A DNA stretch of 33,779 nt from JBBQSN01 sp038213835 (GCA_038213835.1 JBBQSN010000011.1:1-33779), one strand, 5' to 3'; positions 8,406 through 17,796 are shown, counted from the stretch's first letter. Numbers and translations are program-made. The notes: a model not told the origin generated them from the letters alone.

Positions 8406-9428
8406 GTGACGAGCGAGGAACGCAAGCTGTCCGTCCTGCGCGCGATCGTCGAGGACTACGTCGAGACCCGTGAGCCGGTCGGCTCCAAGGTCCTGGTCGA
8501 GCGGCACGCGCTCGGTGTCTCGTCGGCCACGATCCGCAACGACATGGCCGCGCTCGAGGAGGAGGGACTCATCGCCCAGCCGCACACCAGCGCCGGCCGG
8601 GTGCCCACCGACGCCGGGTACCGGCTCTTCGTCGACCGGCTCTCCTCGGTCAAGCCGCTGTCGCTCGCCGAGAAGCGCGCGATCAGCACCCTGCTCACCG
8701 ACGCCGTCGACCTCGACGACGTGCTCGACCGCACGGTGCGCGCTCTCGCGACGCTCACCCGGCAGGTCGCGGTCGTGCAGTACCCCTCCCTCAGCCGGTC
8801 GGCCGTGCGACACGTCGAGCTCGTGCCGCTGGTGCCCGGGCGCCTGCTCGTCGTGCTCATCACCGACACCGGGCGGGTCGAGCAGCGCACCGTCGAGGTC
8901 GACCCCCAGGTGACCGACCAGCTGGTCGGTGACCTGCGCGCCCGGCTGAACGCCGCGCTGGCCGGGCGCCGGCTCGACCAGGTGGCGGCCCTGCTGCGGG
9001 AGACCGCCGGTGCGTTCCGTCCCGAGGACCGCGACCTGGTGGCCTCGGTGGTCACCGCGCTCGAGGACGCCCTGTCGTCCCAGCGTGAGGACCGGTTCGT
9101 GCTCGCCGGCACCGCGCACCTGGCGCGCTCGCCGCTGGACTTCCCGCAGTCGATCGGCCCGGTGCTCGAGGCGATCGAGGAGCAGGTGGTGCTGCTGCGG
9201 CTGCTGGGCGAGATGGCCGACGACCCCACCAGCGGGGTGTCGGTGCGGATCGGCCACGAGATGCACCACCGGGGCCTGCTCGAGACCTCGGTCGTCAGCA
9301 GCGGCTACGGCAGCGGCGCCCAGGTGGCCCGACTTGGCGTCCTCGGGCCCACCAGGATGGACTACCCCACGACCATGGCCGCGGTGCGCGCGGTCGCCCG
9401 TTACGTGTCCCGGATCATCGGAGGCTGA
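8406..9428 (+). CDS. hrcA: Heat-inducible transcription repressor HrcA
   Basis: A 340-residue repressor of class I heat-shock genes that binds CIRCE and is kept active by GroEL. The N-terminal winged helix is seen in RKLSVLRAIVEDYVETREPVGSK and the recognition region VSSATIRNDMAALEEEGL, followed by the family signature QPHTSAGRVPTDAGYRLFVD. A GAF-like central domain and the C-terminal LLLRLLGEMADDPTSGVSVRIG block complete the normal architecture. GTG 8406 has GGAGG six bases upstream and lies 44 bases after CIRCE, so the gene is autoregulated. dnaJ follows after 70 bases on the same strand. Confidence 0.97.
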   Translation: MTSEERKLSVLRAIVEDYVETREPVGSKVLVERHALGVSSATIRNDMAALEEEGLIAQPHTSAGRVPTDAGYRLFVDRLSSVKPLSLAEKRAISTLLTDAVDLDDVLDRTVRALATLTRQVAVVQYPSLSRSAVRHVELVPLVPGRLLVVLITDTGRVEQRTVEVDPQVTDQLVGDLRARLNAALAGRRLDQVAALLRETAGAFRPEDRDLVASVVTALEDALSSQREDRFVLAGTAHLARSPLDFPQSIGPVLEAIEEQVVLLRLLGEMADDPTSGVSVRIGHEMHHRGLLETSVVSSGYGSGAQVARLGVLGPTRMDYPTTMAAVRAVARYVSRIIGG

Positions 9429-9439
9429 CCCCGCCCGTG

Positions 9440-9457
9440 AGTGAGCGAAGTGAACGA
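9440..9457. repeat. Short tandem repeat between hrcA and dnaJ
   Basis: AGTGAGCGA is followed directly by AGTGAACGA (one mismatch). Similar GAGCGAA/GTGAACGA strings occur dispersed in some high-GC actinobacteria. Role unknown. Confidence 0.4.
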
Positions 9458-9498
9458 ACCATCCAGCACAGCGTGGACACCACGACGAGGGACGAGTC

Positions 9499-10611
9499 GT
9501 GAGTGACCACTACGAGGTCCTCGGCGTCTCTCGCGACGCCACGCCCGAGGAGATCAAAAAGGCCTACCGCAAGATGGCCCGCCAGCTGCACCCGGACGTC
9601 AACCCAGGGGACGAGGCGGCCGAGCGGTTCAAGGACGTCTCCCGGGCCTACGACGTGCTGTCCAGCCCGGACAAGCGGCAGATGTACGACGTCGGGGGGG
9701 ACCCCAGCGGGTCCGGCGGCGGTTACGGGCCGGGCTTCGGGTTCAGCGACATCTTCGAGACCTTCTTCAACCAGGGCCAGACCCGCGGCCCGGTCTCGCG
9801 CCAGCGTCCGGGCCAGGACGCCCTGGTGCGCCTTGAGACCGAGCTGACCGAGTCCGTCTTCGGTTCCGAGCGCGAGATCAGCGTCGACACGGCCGTGGTC
9901 TGCGGCGTGTGCCACGGAAGCTGCTGCCGGCCGGGCACCGGCCCGGCCCCCTGCGGCACCTGCGGCGGCCGCGGCCAGGTGCAGCGTGTGGCGCGGTCGT
10001 TCCTGGGCCAGGTGATGACCACGGCGCCGTGCCCGACCTGCAACGGCTACGGGACCGTCATCCCGTCCCCCTGCCTGGAGTGCTCGGGCGAGGGCCGGGT
10101 GCGCAGCCGTCGCACGCTCACCATCAAGGTGCCCCCGGGCGTCGACACCGGCACCCGGATCCAGCTGTCCGGGCAGGGCGAGGTCGGCCCCGGCGGCGGC
10201 CCGTCCGGCGACCTCTACGTCGAGATCCGGGAGCGACGGCACGAGCTGTTCCACCGCCAGGGCGACGATCTGCACTGCACCGTCACGGTCCCGATGACGG
10301 CGGCCGCCCTCGGCACCACCCTCGAGATCGACACCCTCGACGGCGCCGAGAAGGTCGACATCGCGCCTGGCACCCAGTCCGGCGCCGTGCACAAGCTGGC
10401 CAGCTACGGGGTCACCGGGCTGCGCACCGGGGTCCGCGGGGACCTGCACGTCCACGTCGACGTGCAAACCCCCACCCGGCTCGACGAGCGACAGGAGCAG
10501 CTGCTGAGCGAGCTCGCCTCGCTGCGCGGCGAGAACCGTCCCACCGGCCGGCTGGCCCCGACGCACTCCGGGGTGTTCAGCAAGCTGAAGGACCGGTTCG
10601 CCGGGCGCTGA
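9499..10611 (+). CDS. dnaJ: Chaperone DnaJ (type A J-protein)
   Basis: DnaK co-chaperone of 370 residues. The J domain has HPD in QLHPDVNPG, followed by a short Gly/Phe region (GSGGGYGPGFGF), four zinc-binding CxxC motifs (CGVC, CGTC, CPTC, CLEC) and the substrate-binding C-terminal domains (LTIKVPPGVDTGTRIQLSGQ). It is the DnaJ2-type copy linked to hrcA in actinobacteria, so CIRCE control is expected. Start GTG 9499 is chosen because MSDHYEVLGV is the usual N-terminus. The first zinc motif is unusual: CxxCHGSCC instead of CxxCxGSGA, adding two cysteines next to the site. The gene ends 3 bases before the convergent GerMN gene. Confidence 0.96.
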   Translation: MSDHYEVLGVSRDATPEEIKKAYRKMARQLHPDVNPGDEAAERFKDVSRAYDVLSSPDKRQMYDVGGDPSGSGGGYGPGFGFSDIFETFFNQGQTRGPVSRQRPGQDALVRLETELTESVFGSEREISVDTAVVCGVCHGSCCRPGTGPAPCGTCGGRGQVQRVARSFLGQVMTTAPCPTCNGYGTVIPSPCLECSGEGRVRSRRTLTIKVPPGVDTGTRIQLSGQGEVGPGGGPSGDLYVEIRERRHELFHRQGDDLHCTVTVPMTAAALGTTLEIDTLDGAEKVDIAPGTQSGAVHKLASYGVTGLRTGVRGDLHVHVDVQTPTRLDERQEQLLSELASLRGENRPTGRLAPTHSGVFSKLKDRFAGR

Positions 10612-10614
10612 CGG

Positions 10615-11742
10615 TCAGCCCACGGTGAAGGTGCGGTCCTGCTCGAACATCCGCGGGCCCTCGGGGGACTCCCCACCGGAGGCGTCCTCCGCCCACACCG
10701 AGATCGTGTAGGTGCCCGCGCCGAGGTCCGGCGTGGTGAGCTCGAAGGTGTCGAAGGTGCCGTTGGCGCCCCCCATCGTGAAGCCGCTCTCCACCACCTC
10801 GCCGTCCCCGGTGGTCAGCTCCCAGCTGACGGTGGCCTCGAACGTGGTCGAGACACCGCTGACCGTCACGACCCCGGGAGCCACCTGCGCACCCTCGTTC
10901 GGGCTGTCGATCCAGATCTGCGCCTGGACGCCGGCCTCGCGTGTCATCGGCTCGCCGAGGGCGACCGTCCCCCATGCGTCGTAGGCCGCGCCGTCGACCG
11001 TGATGGTCACCGGTCCCGGTGTACCGGCGGCGGCGGTGGCGCTCCAGACCACCTGCTGGACGGCCAGGAGCGCCGCCTGCGAGCCCACCTGGGTGTTCTC
11101 GAACGCGTCGGCCGAGACGTCGACCGTGATCGCGTCCCCGTCCTGGGTCACCTCCAGCCGGTCGGGCGGCGACCAGAGGGTGCGGTGGTCGGGGTCCAGC
11201 GGCGCACCCGACATCACGGCGGAGACGGCGCTGGCCACCTCGCCGCCGGCGTCCGGCACGGTCTGGAACTCGCGGAACAGCCACATGTCGGCCTTCGTGT
11301 CGCCGACCCAGTAGACGGGGACGCCCTCGAGGTCCGGCGCGTCGGGGGCGCTGGTGCTGCTCGGCGGTGGCGTCGTCGTCGGTGAGGCGGGCGGTGTCGT
11401 CGGTGAGGCGGGCGGCGTCGTGGAGGGGCTCACCGACGGCGTCGGGGCGGTGGCGACGGGGTCGGGCTCGTCGCCGTCGCCGAGGACGAGGACCCCGGCG
11501 ATCGTGCCGATCACGACGGCCGCTGCGACGCCGACCACCCAGGCGACCCATCCCCGCCGTCCTTCCTCCTGCTCCTGCCGTTCGTCCTGCTCGATCCGCG
11601 TGCTGATGCGGTCGAGGCCGTCGTCGCTGGGCTGGACCATGTCTGCCTCCCGGTGCAGGGCCGCTCGCAGTCTCTCGGCGAGCGGGTCGTCGGTGTCGTC
11701 GGTCGGGCCGTGCAGCTCGAACGGGTCGTGGGGGCCGGTCAC
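10615..11742 (-). CDS. Membrane-anchored GerMN/Gmad2 domain protein, partner of the sigma factor
   Basis: A 375-residue protein starting at GTG 11742, whose GTGA overlaps the sigma-factor stop by 4 bases. Residues 1-64 are cytoplasmic and charged, with a conserved-looking ADMVQPSDDGLDRISTRI helix. Residues 65-88 are one membrane segment (WVAWVVGVAAAVVIGTIAGV). Residues 90-135 are a Pro/Ser/Thr linker with a repeated TTPPASP. Residues ~140-262 match a GerMN (spore-germination-like) domain (VPVYWVGDTK, VDVSADAF, QQVVWSATA, PVTITVDG), and residues ~273-375 match the Ig-like Gmad2 domain (IDSPNEGAQV, GTFDTFELTTPDLGAGTYTISVWAED). The outer part probably works at the cell wall. The coupling to the sigma gene suggests the N-terminus acts like an anti-sigma segment; that is inference. 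Confidence 0.85.
   Translation of the reverse strand: MTGPHDPFELHGPTDDTDDPLAERLRAALHREADMVQPSDDGLDRISTRIEQDERQEQEEGRRGWVAWVVGVAAAVVIGTIAGVLVLGDGDEPDPVATAPTPSVSPSTTPPASPTTPPASPTTTPPPSSTSAPDAPDLEGVPVYWVGDTKADMWLFREFQTVPDAGGEVASAVSAVMSGAPLDPDHRTLWSPPDRLEVTQDGDAITVDVSADAFENTQVGSQAALLAVQQVVWSATAAAGTPGPVTITVDGAAYDAWGTVALGEPMTREAGVQAQIWIDSPNEGAQVAPGVVTVSGVSTTFEATVSWELTTGDGEVVESGFTMGGANGTFDTFELTTPDLGAGTYTISVWAEDASGGESPEGPRMFEQDRTFTVG
11378..11419. repeat. Two 21-bp direct repeats in the GerMN-protein linker
   Basis: GTCGGTGAGGCGGGCGGTGTC is present at 11378-11398, and again at 11399-11419 with one T-to-C difference. It encodes the duplicated TTPPASP linker on the minus strand, a recent in-frame duplication. 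Confidence 0.8.
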
Positions 11743-12281
11743 GACGGGCCTGCCCCGAGCGTGCTGCGCAGTGCCTGCAGCCCGCGGTGTGCGTGGCTCT
11801 TGACGGCCCCGCGGCTGATGCCGCAGAGCTCGGCGATCTCCGCCTCGCTGGCGTCGGCGTAGTAGCGCAGCACCAGGACCTCCTGCTGACGGGGGGACAG
11901 GGTGCGCAGCGCCGCCATCACCTGGGCGTCCTCGGACCGCTGGGCGGCGACCTCCGCGGGGCCGGCCGGTTCCGGCGGACCCGGCTGGCGGTGCCGCACC
12001 TCGACCTGCTGGTGGCGGTGCCACGAGCGGCAGCCGTTGACGACGCTGGTGCGCAGGTACCCCCCAGCGGCCTGGGGGTCCAGCAGACGGGACCACCGCC
12101 GGTACGTGTTCACGAACGCCTCCTGGACGACCTCCTCGGCCGCTGAGGTGGACCCCAGCAGCAGCGAGGCCAGCCGGACCATCGCCCCCCAGTGGGTGGC
12201 GTACAGCACGCGGAGCGCGGCGTCCGGGTCGCGGGGGAGCTCCTCGCGACCGGGCGCGCCCGCTGGTGGCTGTCGGACCAT
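11739..12281 (-). CDS. ECF-type (SigE-family) RNA polymerase sigma factor
   Basis: A 180-residue sigma-70-family protein with only regions 2 and 4. Region 2 is seen in ALRVLYATHWGAMVRLASLLLG, AEEVVQEAFVNTYRRWSRL and YLRTSVVNGCRSWHRHQQ. Region 4 is seen in LRTLSPRQQEVLVLRYYADASEAEIAELCGISRGAVKSHAHRGLQAL, with its helix-turn-helix. ATG 12281 has GGAGGAGG ten bases upstream; GTG 12290 is an in-frame alternative closer to it. The stop overlaps the start of the GerMN/Gmad2 gene (GTGA), so the two are translationally coupled. The pair sits between dnaJ and the HIT gene on the opposite strand. No classical zinc anti-sigma factor is nearby. Confidence 0.92.
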   Translation of the reverse strand: MVRQPPAGAPGREELPRDPDAALRVLYATHWGAMVRLASLLLGSTSAAEEVVQEAFVNTYRRWSRLLDPQAAGGYLRTSVVNGCRSWHRHQQVEVRHRQPGPPEPAGPAEVAAQRSEDAQVMAALRTLSPRQQEVLVLRYYADASEAEIAELCGISRGAVKSHAHRGLQALRSTLGAGPS

Positions 12282-12394
12282 CGACCTCACACCTCCTCCA
12301 CGCGCAGACGGCCGTCCCGGTTGACAGCCGGCACCCACGGATCCGTCCCGCTCGTCGGCGCACCACTCTCACAGGCCCCGGTGAGCACGCGGGC

Positions 12395-12400
12395 TAGGCT
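12395..12400 (+). promoter_or_regulatory. -10 box of the HIT-phoH run (leaderless HIT)
   Basis: TAGGCT is followed by six bases and then ATG 12407, with no Shine-Dalgarno between. The transcript would start at or next to the A of the start codon. Confidence 0.55.
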
Positions 12401-12406
12401 CGCGGG

Positions 12407-12760
12407 ATGAGTGCGGACCAGGCGCAGGGCTGCGTGTTCTGCGCGATCGCGGCGGGTGACGTCCCGGCGGACCTCGTGCACCGCACCGACCGGGTCGTGG
12501 CCTTCCGCGACCTCGCTCCGGGCGCACCCACCCACGTGCTCGTCGTGCCGGTCGCGCACCACCGCGACGTCGGGGAGCTGGCCCGTGACGACGCCGACGT
12601 CCTGGCCGAGCTGGCACGCGTGGGCGCCGCCGTGGCGGCCGAGGACGGCCTCGACGGGTGGCGGCTGGTGTTCAACACGGGTGCGAGCGTCGGGCAGAGC
12701 GTCTTCCACGTCCACGGCCACGTGCTGGGCGGGCGCGAGTTCTCGTGGCCGCCCGGCTGA
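12407..12760 (+). CDS. HIT-family (histidine triad) nucleotide-binding protein
   Basis: A 117-residue HINT-like purine nucleoside phosphoramidase candidate. The histidine triad HVHGHV is at residues 101-106 (His101, His103, His105). The N-terminal CVFCAI with DxV..D.V.AF.D and the THVLVVPVAHHRDV segment match the HINT branch. The length is typical. It is preceded by a TAGGCT box six bases before the start and followed after 79 bases by phoH. HIT proteins commonly sit beside phoH-ybeY in actinobacteria. The cellular substrate is unknown. Confidence 0.93.
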   Translation: MSADQAQGCVFCAIAAGDVPADLVHRTDRVVAFRDLAPGAPTHVLVVPVAHHRDVGELARDDADVLAELARVGAAVAAEDGLDGWRLVFNTGASVGQSVFHVHGHVLGGREFSWPPG

Positions 12761-12770
12761 GTCGCGCCGG

Positions 12771-12776
12771 TAGACT
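12771..12776 (+). promoter_or_regulatory. Candidate -10 box before phoH
   Basis: TAGACT lies 10 bases after the HIT stop and 63 bases before the phoH ATG at 12840. An AAGGAG sequence at 12814-12819 is rather far from that ATG (20 bases), so either the leader is unusual or the true phoH start is different. Confidence 0.4.
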
Positions 12777-12839
12777 GGCCCCAGCACGACCCGCACCGCA
12801 GCCGAGCCAGCCGAAGGAGTGACGGCGCACCGCCGACCC

Positions 12840-13958
<1,119 letters not shown>

Positions 13959-13973
13959 GCACGTGAGGCTCTG

Positions 13974-14429
13974 ATGAGCATCGAGGTCTCCAACGAGTCC
14001 GGTGCGAAGGTCGACGAGGCCGAGGTGGCAGCGCTCGCGCGCTTCGTCCTCGAGGCCATGCACGTGCACCCGCAGGTAGAGATGTCCGTCCTGATGGTCG
14101 ACACCCCGACGATGAGCGACCTGCACGTGAGGTGGATGGACCAGGAGGGCCCCACCGACGTGCTGTCGTTCCCGATGGACGAGCTGCGCCCCGGTCGCGA
14201 GGGCGCGCCCAGCGCACCGGGGCTCCTCGGCGACGTCGTGCTGTGCCCGGAGGTGGCCGCCCAGCAGGCGAAGTCCGCAGGCCACGCGACGATGGAGGAG
14301 CTGCTCCTGCTCACCACCCACGGGATCCTGCACCTGCTCGGCTACGACCACGCCGAGCCCGAGGAGGAGACGGAGATGTTCGCGCTGCAGCGACGTCTCC
14401 TGCTGACCTTCCTCGGCGGCCGTCCGTGA
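13974..14429 (+). CDS. ybeY: YbeY, rRNA maturation endoribonuclease
   Basis: A 151-residue zinc metalloprotein needed for 16S rRNA 3'-end maturation and ribosome quality control. The metal-binding signature is HGILHLLGYDH (three His in HxxxHxxxxxH), preceded by the family blocks DLHVRWMDQEGPTDVLSFPMD and LGDVVLCPEVAAQQA. ATG 13974 follows GAGG by about 6 bases, and the length is typical. It is embedded between phoH and the CNNM/CBS protein with short gaps, so it is co-transcribed with them and with era, which also acts on 16S rRNA. Confidence 0.96.
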   Translation: MSIEVSNESGAKVDEAEVAALARFVLEAMHVHPQVEMSVLMVDTPTMSDLHVRWMDQEGPTDVLSFPMDELRPGREGAPSAPGLLGDVVLCPEVAAQQAKSAGHATMEELLLLTTHGILHLLGYDHAEPEEETEMFALQRRLLLTFLGGRP

Positions 14430-14441
14430 GCGGGGCCTGAG

Positions 14442-15764
14442 GTGCCCGTCGGCCTGTTCGTCCTGCTCGCCGTCGTCCTCGTCGTCCTCGCAGGGGTCTT
14501 CGCCGCGGCCGAGACCGCCCTCCTGCGCTCCAGCCGAGCCGACGCCGCGCGGCTGGTGGCCGAGGGCCGCCGCGGGGCGCTGGCCCTGTCCGGGCTCCTG
14601 GAGGCCCAGGTGGTCTCGGTCAACGTCGCGATCTTCCTGCGCGTGTCCTGCGAGGCCGCCGCGGCGGTCTGCGTGGCGCTCGTCGTCGACTCCTTCGTGC
14701 AGCGCTGGTGGGCGGTGCTGCTCATCGCCACGGTCGTGATGGCCGCGACGTCCTACGTCGCCGTGGGCGTCAGCCCGCGCACCCTGGCCCGGCAGCGGCC
14801 CGAGGAGGTCGGCCTGGTCGTCGCGCCCGCCCTGCGGGCCGGCACGACGCTGCTCGGCCCGATCGCCGGGCTCCTGGTCCTGGTCGGCAACGTCGTGACG
14901 CCGGGACGCGGCTTCCGGCACGGCCCGTTCGCCTCCGAGAACGAGCTGCGCGACCTCGTCGACCTCGCGAGCGAGTCCGAGGTCATCGAGGCGGTGGAAC
15001 GCAAGATGATCCACTCGGTCTTCGAGCTCGGCGACACCATCGTCCGCGAGGTGATGGTGCCCCGCACCGACATGGTGACGATCGATGCCGGCACCGGCCT
15101 CGAGGACGCCATGCACCTGTTCCTGCGATCCGGCTTCTCGCGCATCCCGGTGACGGGCACCGGCGTCGACGACCCGCTCGGCGTGCTCTACCTCAAGGAC
15201 GTCGCCCGGCGGCTGCACTCGGGGCACGCGGAGAACGACGAGCTCGCGGTCGAGCGCGCCATGCGGCCGCCGGTGTTCGTCCCCGAGAGCAAGACCGTCG
15301 GCGCGCTGATGCGCGAGATGCAGGGCGACGCGGCGCACGTGGCCCTCGTGGTCGACGAGTACGGTGGCATCGCCGGGCTGGTGACGATCGAGGACCTCGT
15401 CGAGGAGATCGTCGGCGAGATCGCCGACGAGTACGACCGCGACCCGCCGCAGGTGGAGGAGCTCGAGGCCGGTACCTACCGGCTCAGCACCCGGCTGCCC
15501 ATCGACGAGCTCGCCGAGCTGTTCGGCGTCGAGATCGACGAGGACGAGGTCGACTCCGTCGGCGGCCTGCTCGCCAAGACGCTCGGCAAGGTGCCCATCC
15601 CGGGCGCGACCGTGACAGTGCAGGGGGTCACCCTGACCGCGGAGCGCACCGAGGGCCGGCGCAACCGGATCACGTCGGTGCTGGCCCACCGCACCGAGGA
15701 CCAGGACGGAACTGCCCGCGACACCCGCGAACGGGCCGCGGACACCGCAGGACGAGAGGGATGA
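14442..15764 (+). CDS. CNNM/CBS-domain (HlyC/CorC family) membrane protein
   Basis: A 440-residue protein of the CorC/HlyC (DUF21-CBS-CorC_HlyC) family, implicated in Mg2+/Co2+ efflux and not a real hemolysin. Residues 1-~185 are the CNNM/DUF21 membrane domain with about four hydrophobic segments, beginning at the very N-terminus (VGLFVLLAVVLVVLAGVFAAAET, with the conserved AAAETAL). VMVPRTDMVTI opens the CBS pair (FSRIPVTG, GVLYLKDV, VALVVDEYGGIAGLVTIEDL). The C-terminal CorC_HlyC domain includes RLPIDELAELFGVEI and VDSVGGLL. GTG 14442 lies 12 bases after ybeY, and the stop overlaps era (ATGA). This position between ybeY and era is conserved in Actinobacteria. Confidence 0.93.
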   Translation: MPVGLFVLLAVVLVVLAGVFAAAETALLRSSRADAARLVAEGRRGALALSGLLEAQVVSVNVAIFLRVSCEAAAAVCVALVVDSFVQRWWAVLLIATVVMAATSYVAVGVSPRTLARQRPEEVGLVVAPALRAGTTLLGPIAGLLVLVGNVVTPGRGFRHGPFASENELRDLVDLASESEVIEAVERKMIHSVFELGDTIVREVMVPRTDMVTIDAGTGLEDAMHLFLRSGFSRIPVTGTGVDDPLGVLYLKDVARRLHSGHAENDELAVERAMRPPVFVPESKTVGALMREMQGDAAHVALVVDEYGGIAGLVTIEDLVEEIVGEIADEYDRDPPQVEELEAGTYRLSTRLPIDELAELFGVEIDEDEVDSVGGLLAKTLGKVPIPGATVTVQGVTLTAERTEGRRNRITSVLAHRTEDQDGTARDTRERAADTAGREG

Positions 15765-16696
15765 CCGTGTACCGCTCCGGCTTCGCCGCGATCGTGGGTC
15801 GCCCGAACGCGGGCAAGTCGACCCTGACCAACGCCCTGGTGGGGCAGAAGGTGGCGATCACCTCCAGCCGCCCCCAGACCACCCGGCACACCATCCGGGG
15901 CATCGTGCACCGCGACGACGCCCAGCTCGTGCTGGTCGACACCCCGGGCCTGCACCGTCCCCGCACGCTGCTCGGGCAGCGGCTCAACGACCTCGTCGCC
16001 GAGACCCTCGCCGAGGTCGACCTCGTGGTGTTCTGCCTACCCGCCGACCAGAAGGTCGGCCCCGGTGACCGGTTCATCGCCCAGCAGCTCGGCCACCTGC
16101 GACTCGGCCCCGACGGCCGCCGCCGTCGCGGCCCCAAGGTCGTGGCGGTCGTCACCAAGTCGGACCTGGCCGACCGCGAGGCGCTGGCCCTGCACCTGCT
16201 GTCCGTGCAGAAGCTGGGCGAGTCGGTGGGGGAGTGGGACGACATCGTCCCCGTCTCGGCCGCGTCCGGGTACCAGGTCGACGCCCTGGGCGGTGTGCTG
16301 CTCGGGCTCCTGCCCGAGGGCCCGCCCATGTACCCGGACGGCGAGCTCACCGACGAGCCGGAGCTGGTGATGGTCGCCGAGCTGATCCGCGAGGCCGCGC
16401 TGGAAGGCGTCCGCGACGAGCTGCCGCACTCGCTGGCGGTGGTGGTCGAGGAGATGGAGGCCCGCGAGGGGCGCGCCGACGGCCTGGTCGACGTGCGGGT
16501 CAACCTCTTCGTGGAGCGCGACTCCCAGAAGGGCATCATCATCGGCAAGCAGGGGGTCCGGCTGCGCGAGGTGGGGACCACTGCGCGAGAAGGCATCTCC
16601 AAGCTGCTCGGCGTTCCTGTCTTCCTCGACCTGCACGTGAAGGTCGCCAAGGACTGGCAGCGCGACCCCAAGCAGCTGCGCCGCCTCGGTTTCTGA
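15761..16696 (+). CDS. era: GTPase Era
   Basis: A 311-residue essential GTPase that binds the 3' end of 16S rRNA during 30S assembly. G1 is GRPNAGKST (residues 13-21), then the switch with TTRHTIRGI, G3 DTPGL and G4 TKSD. The C-terminal KH domain is seen in VNLFVERDSQKGIIIGKQG and VFLDLHVKVAKDWQRD. ATG 15761 overlaps the stop of the upstream CBS protein by four bases (ATGA). The frame is open far upstream, but that part is antisense-like alternate-frame sequence within the previous gene. It forms the end of the phoH-ybeY-corC-like-era run. Confidence 0.97.
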   Translation: MTVYRSGFAAIVGRPNAGKSTLTNALVGQKVAITSSRPQTTRHTIRGIVHRDDAQLVLVDTPGLHRPRTLLGQRLNDLVAETLAEVDLVVFCLPADQKVGPGDRFIAQQLGHLRLGPDGRRRRGPKVVAVVTKSDLADREALALHLLSVQKLGESVGEWDDIVPVSAASGYQVDALGGVLLGLLPEGPPMYPDGELTDEPELVMVAELIREAALEGVRDELPHSLAVVVEEMEAREGRADGLVDVRVNLFVERDSQKGIIIGKQGVRLREVGTTAREGISKLLGVPVFLDLHVKVAKDWQRDPKQLRRLGF

Positions 16697-16755
16697 CCCT
16701 CCCGGGCGGTCCTGTCCGCAGGACGGACGTCCCGGTCCGACCCGTGGGAGCGTCG

Positions 16756-16761
16756 TAGGAT
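16756..16761 (+). promoter_or_regulatory. -10 box of asd (leaderless)
   Basis: TAGGAT is followed by CGGCGC and ATG 16768, the same six-base spacing as at the HIT gene. No ribosome-binding site lies between. Confidence 0.55.
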
Positions 16762-16767
16762 CGGCGC

Positions 16768-17796
16768 ATGCGGATCGGAGTCTTCGGTGCCACCGGACAG
16801 GTGGGCACGGTCATGCGGCGGCTGCTCGAGGAGCGCGACTTCCCGGTCACCGAGATCAGGTTCTTCGCCAGCGCGCGGTCCGCGGGGACGACGTTGCCGT
16901 GGCAGGGCACCGAGGTGACGGTGGAGGACTCGGCCACGGCCGACTTCGCCGGCCTCGAGCTCGCGCTGTTCAGCAACGGCAAGAAGGCCTCCCTCGAGCT
17001 GGCCCCGAGGGTGGCCGCCGCGGGCGCGGTCGTCATCGACAACTCGAGCGCCTGGAGGATGGACCCGGAGGTGCCCCTGGTGGTCTCCGAGGTGAACCCC
17101 GGTGACCTGGACGACCTCCCGAAGGGGATCGTCGCCAACCCGAACTGCACGACGATGGCCGCGATGCCGGTGCTCAAGCCGCTGCACGACCACGCGACGC
17201 TCACCCGGCTCGTCGTCGCCACGTACCAGGCGGTCTCGGGCTCCGGCGGTGCCGGCGTCGAGGAGCTGGACCGTCAGGTCCGCGCCGGCGTCCAGGGTGC
17301 CACCGCCCTGGTGCACGACGGCTCGGCGGTCGACCTCGGCGCGCCGCAGGTCTACGCGCAGCCGATCGCGTTCAACGTCGTGCCGCTGGCCGGGTCGCTC
17401 GTCGACGACGGCAGCGGGGAGACCGACGAGGAGCAGAAGCTGCGGGGCGAGTCCCGCAAGATCCTGCACCTGCCCGACCTCCCGGTCGCGGGTACCTGCG
17501 TCCGGGTCCCGGTCTTCACCGGCCACAGCCTCGTGGTGCATGCCGAGTTCGCCGAGCCGATCACACCGGCCGAGGCCACGAAGCTGCTCGCCGACGCCCC
17601 CGGCGTCGTGGTCGACGAGGTGCCCACACCGCTCAAGGCGGCCGGCGCCGACCCGGCCTTCGTCGGCCGGATCCGGGTCGACCGGTCGGTGCCCGACGGC
17701 CGGGGCCTGGTGCTGTTCGTCTCCAACGACAACCTGCGCAAGGGCGCTGCCCTCAACGCCGTGCAGGTGGCGGAGGCGCTGCTCAGTCGCCGCTGA
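16768..17796 (+). CDS. asd: Aspartate-semialdehyde dehydrogenase
   Basis: Reduces aspartyl phosphate to aspartate semialdehyde for lysine/diaminopimelate, threonine and methionine synthesis. The 342-residue protein starts with the NADP-binding GVFGATGQVG. It has the catalytic Cys127 in ANPNCTT, YQAVSGSGGAG, the QPIAFNVVPLAG block and His253 in FTGHSL. Usually asd is next to the aspartokinase gene (lysC); here it stands alone between era and leuA with its own TAGGAT promoter box. The start is fixed by MRIGVFGATG and the box six bases upstream. Confidence 0.96.
   Translation: MRIGVFGATGQVGTVMRRLLEERDFPVTEIRFFASARSAGTTLPWQGTEVTVEDSATADFAGLELALFSNGKKASLELAPRVAAAGAVVIDNSSAWRMDPEVPLVVSEVNPGDLDDLPKGIVANPNCTTMAAMPVLKPLHDHATLTRLVVATYQAVSGSGGAGVEELDRQVRAGVQGATALVHDGSAVDLGAPQVYAQPIAFNVVPLAGSLVDDGSGETDEEQKLRGESRKILHLPDLPVAGTCVRVPVFTGHSLVVHAEFAEPITPAEATKLLADAPGVVVDEVPTPLKAAGADPAFVGRIRVDRSVPDGRGLVLFVSNDNLRKGAALNAVQVAEALLSRR

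Noticed and set aside
12290..12340. TGTCAACC on the minus strand upstream of the sigma factor, resembling an ECF -35
   Set aside because: The matching -10 would fall on the Shine-Dalgarno and the transcript start inside it, so autoregulation through this motif is not supported.
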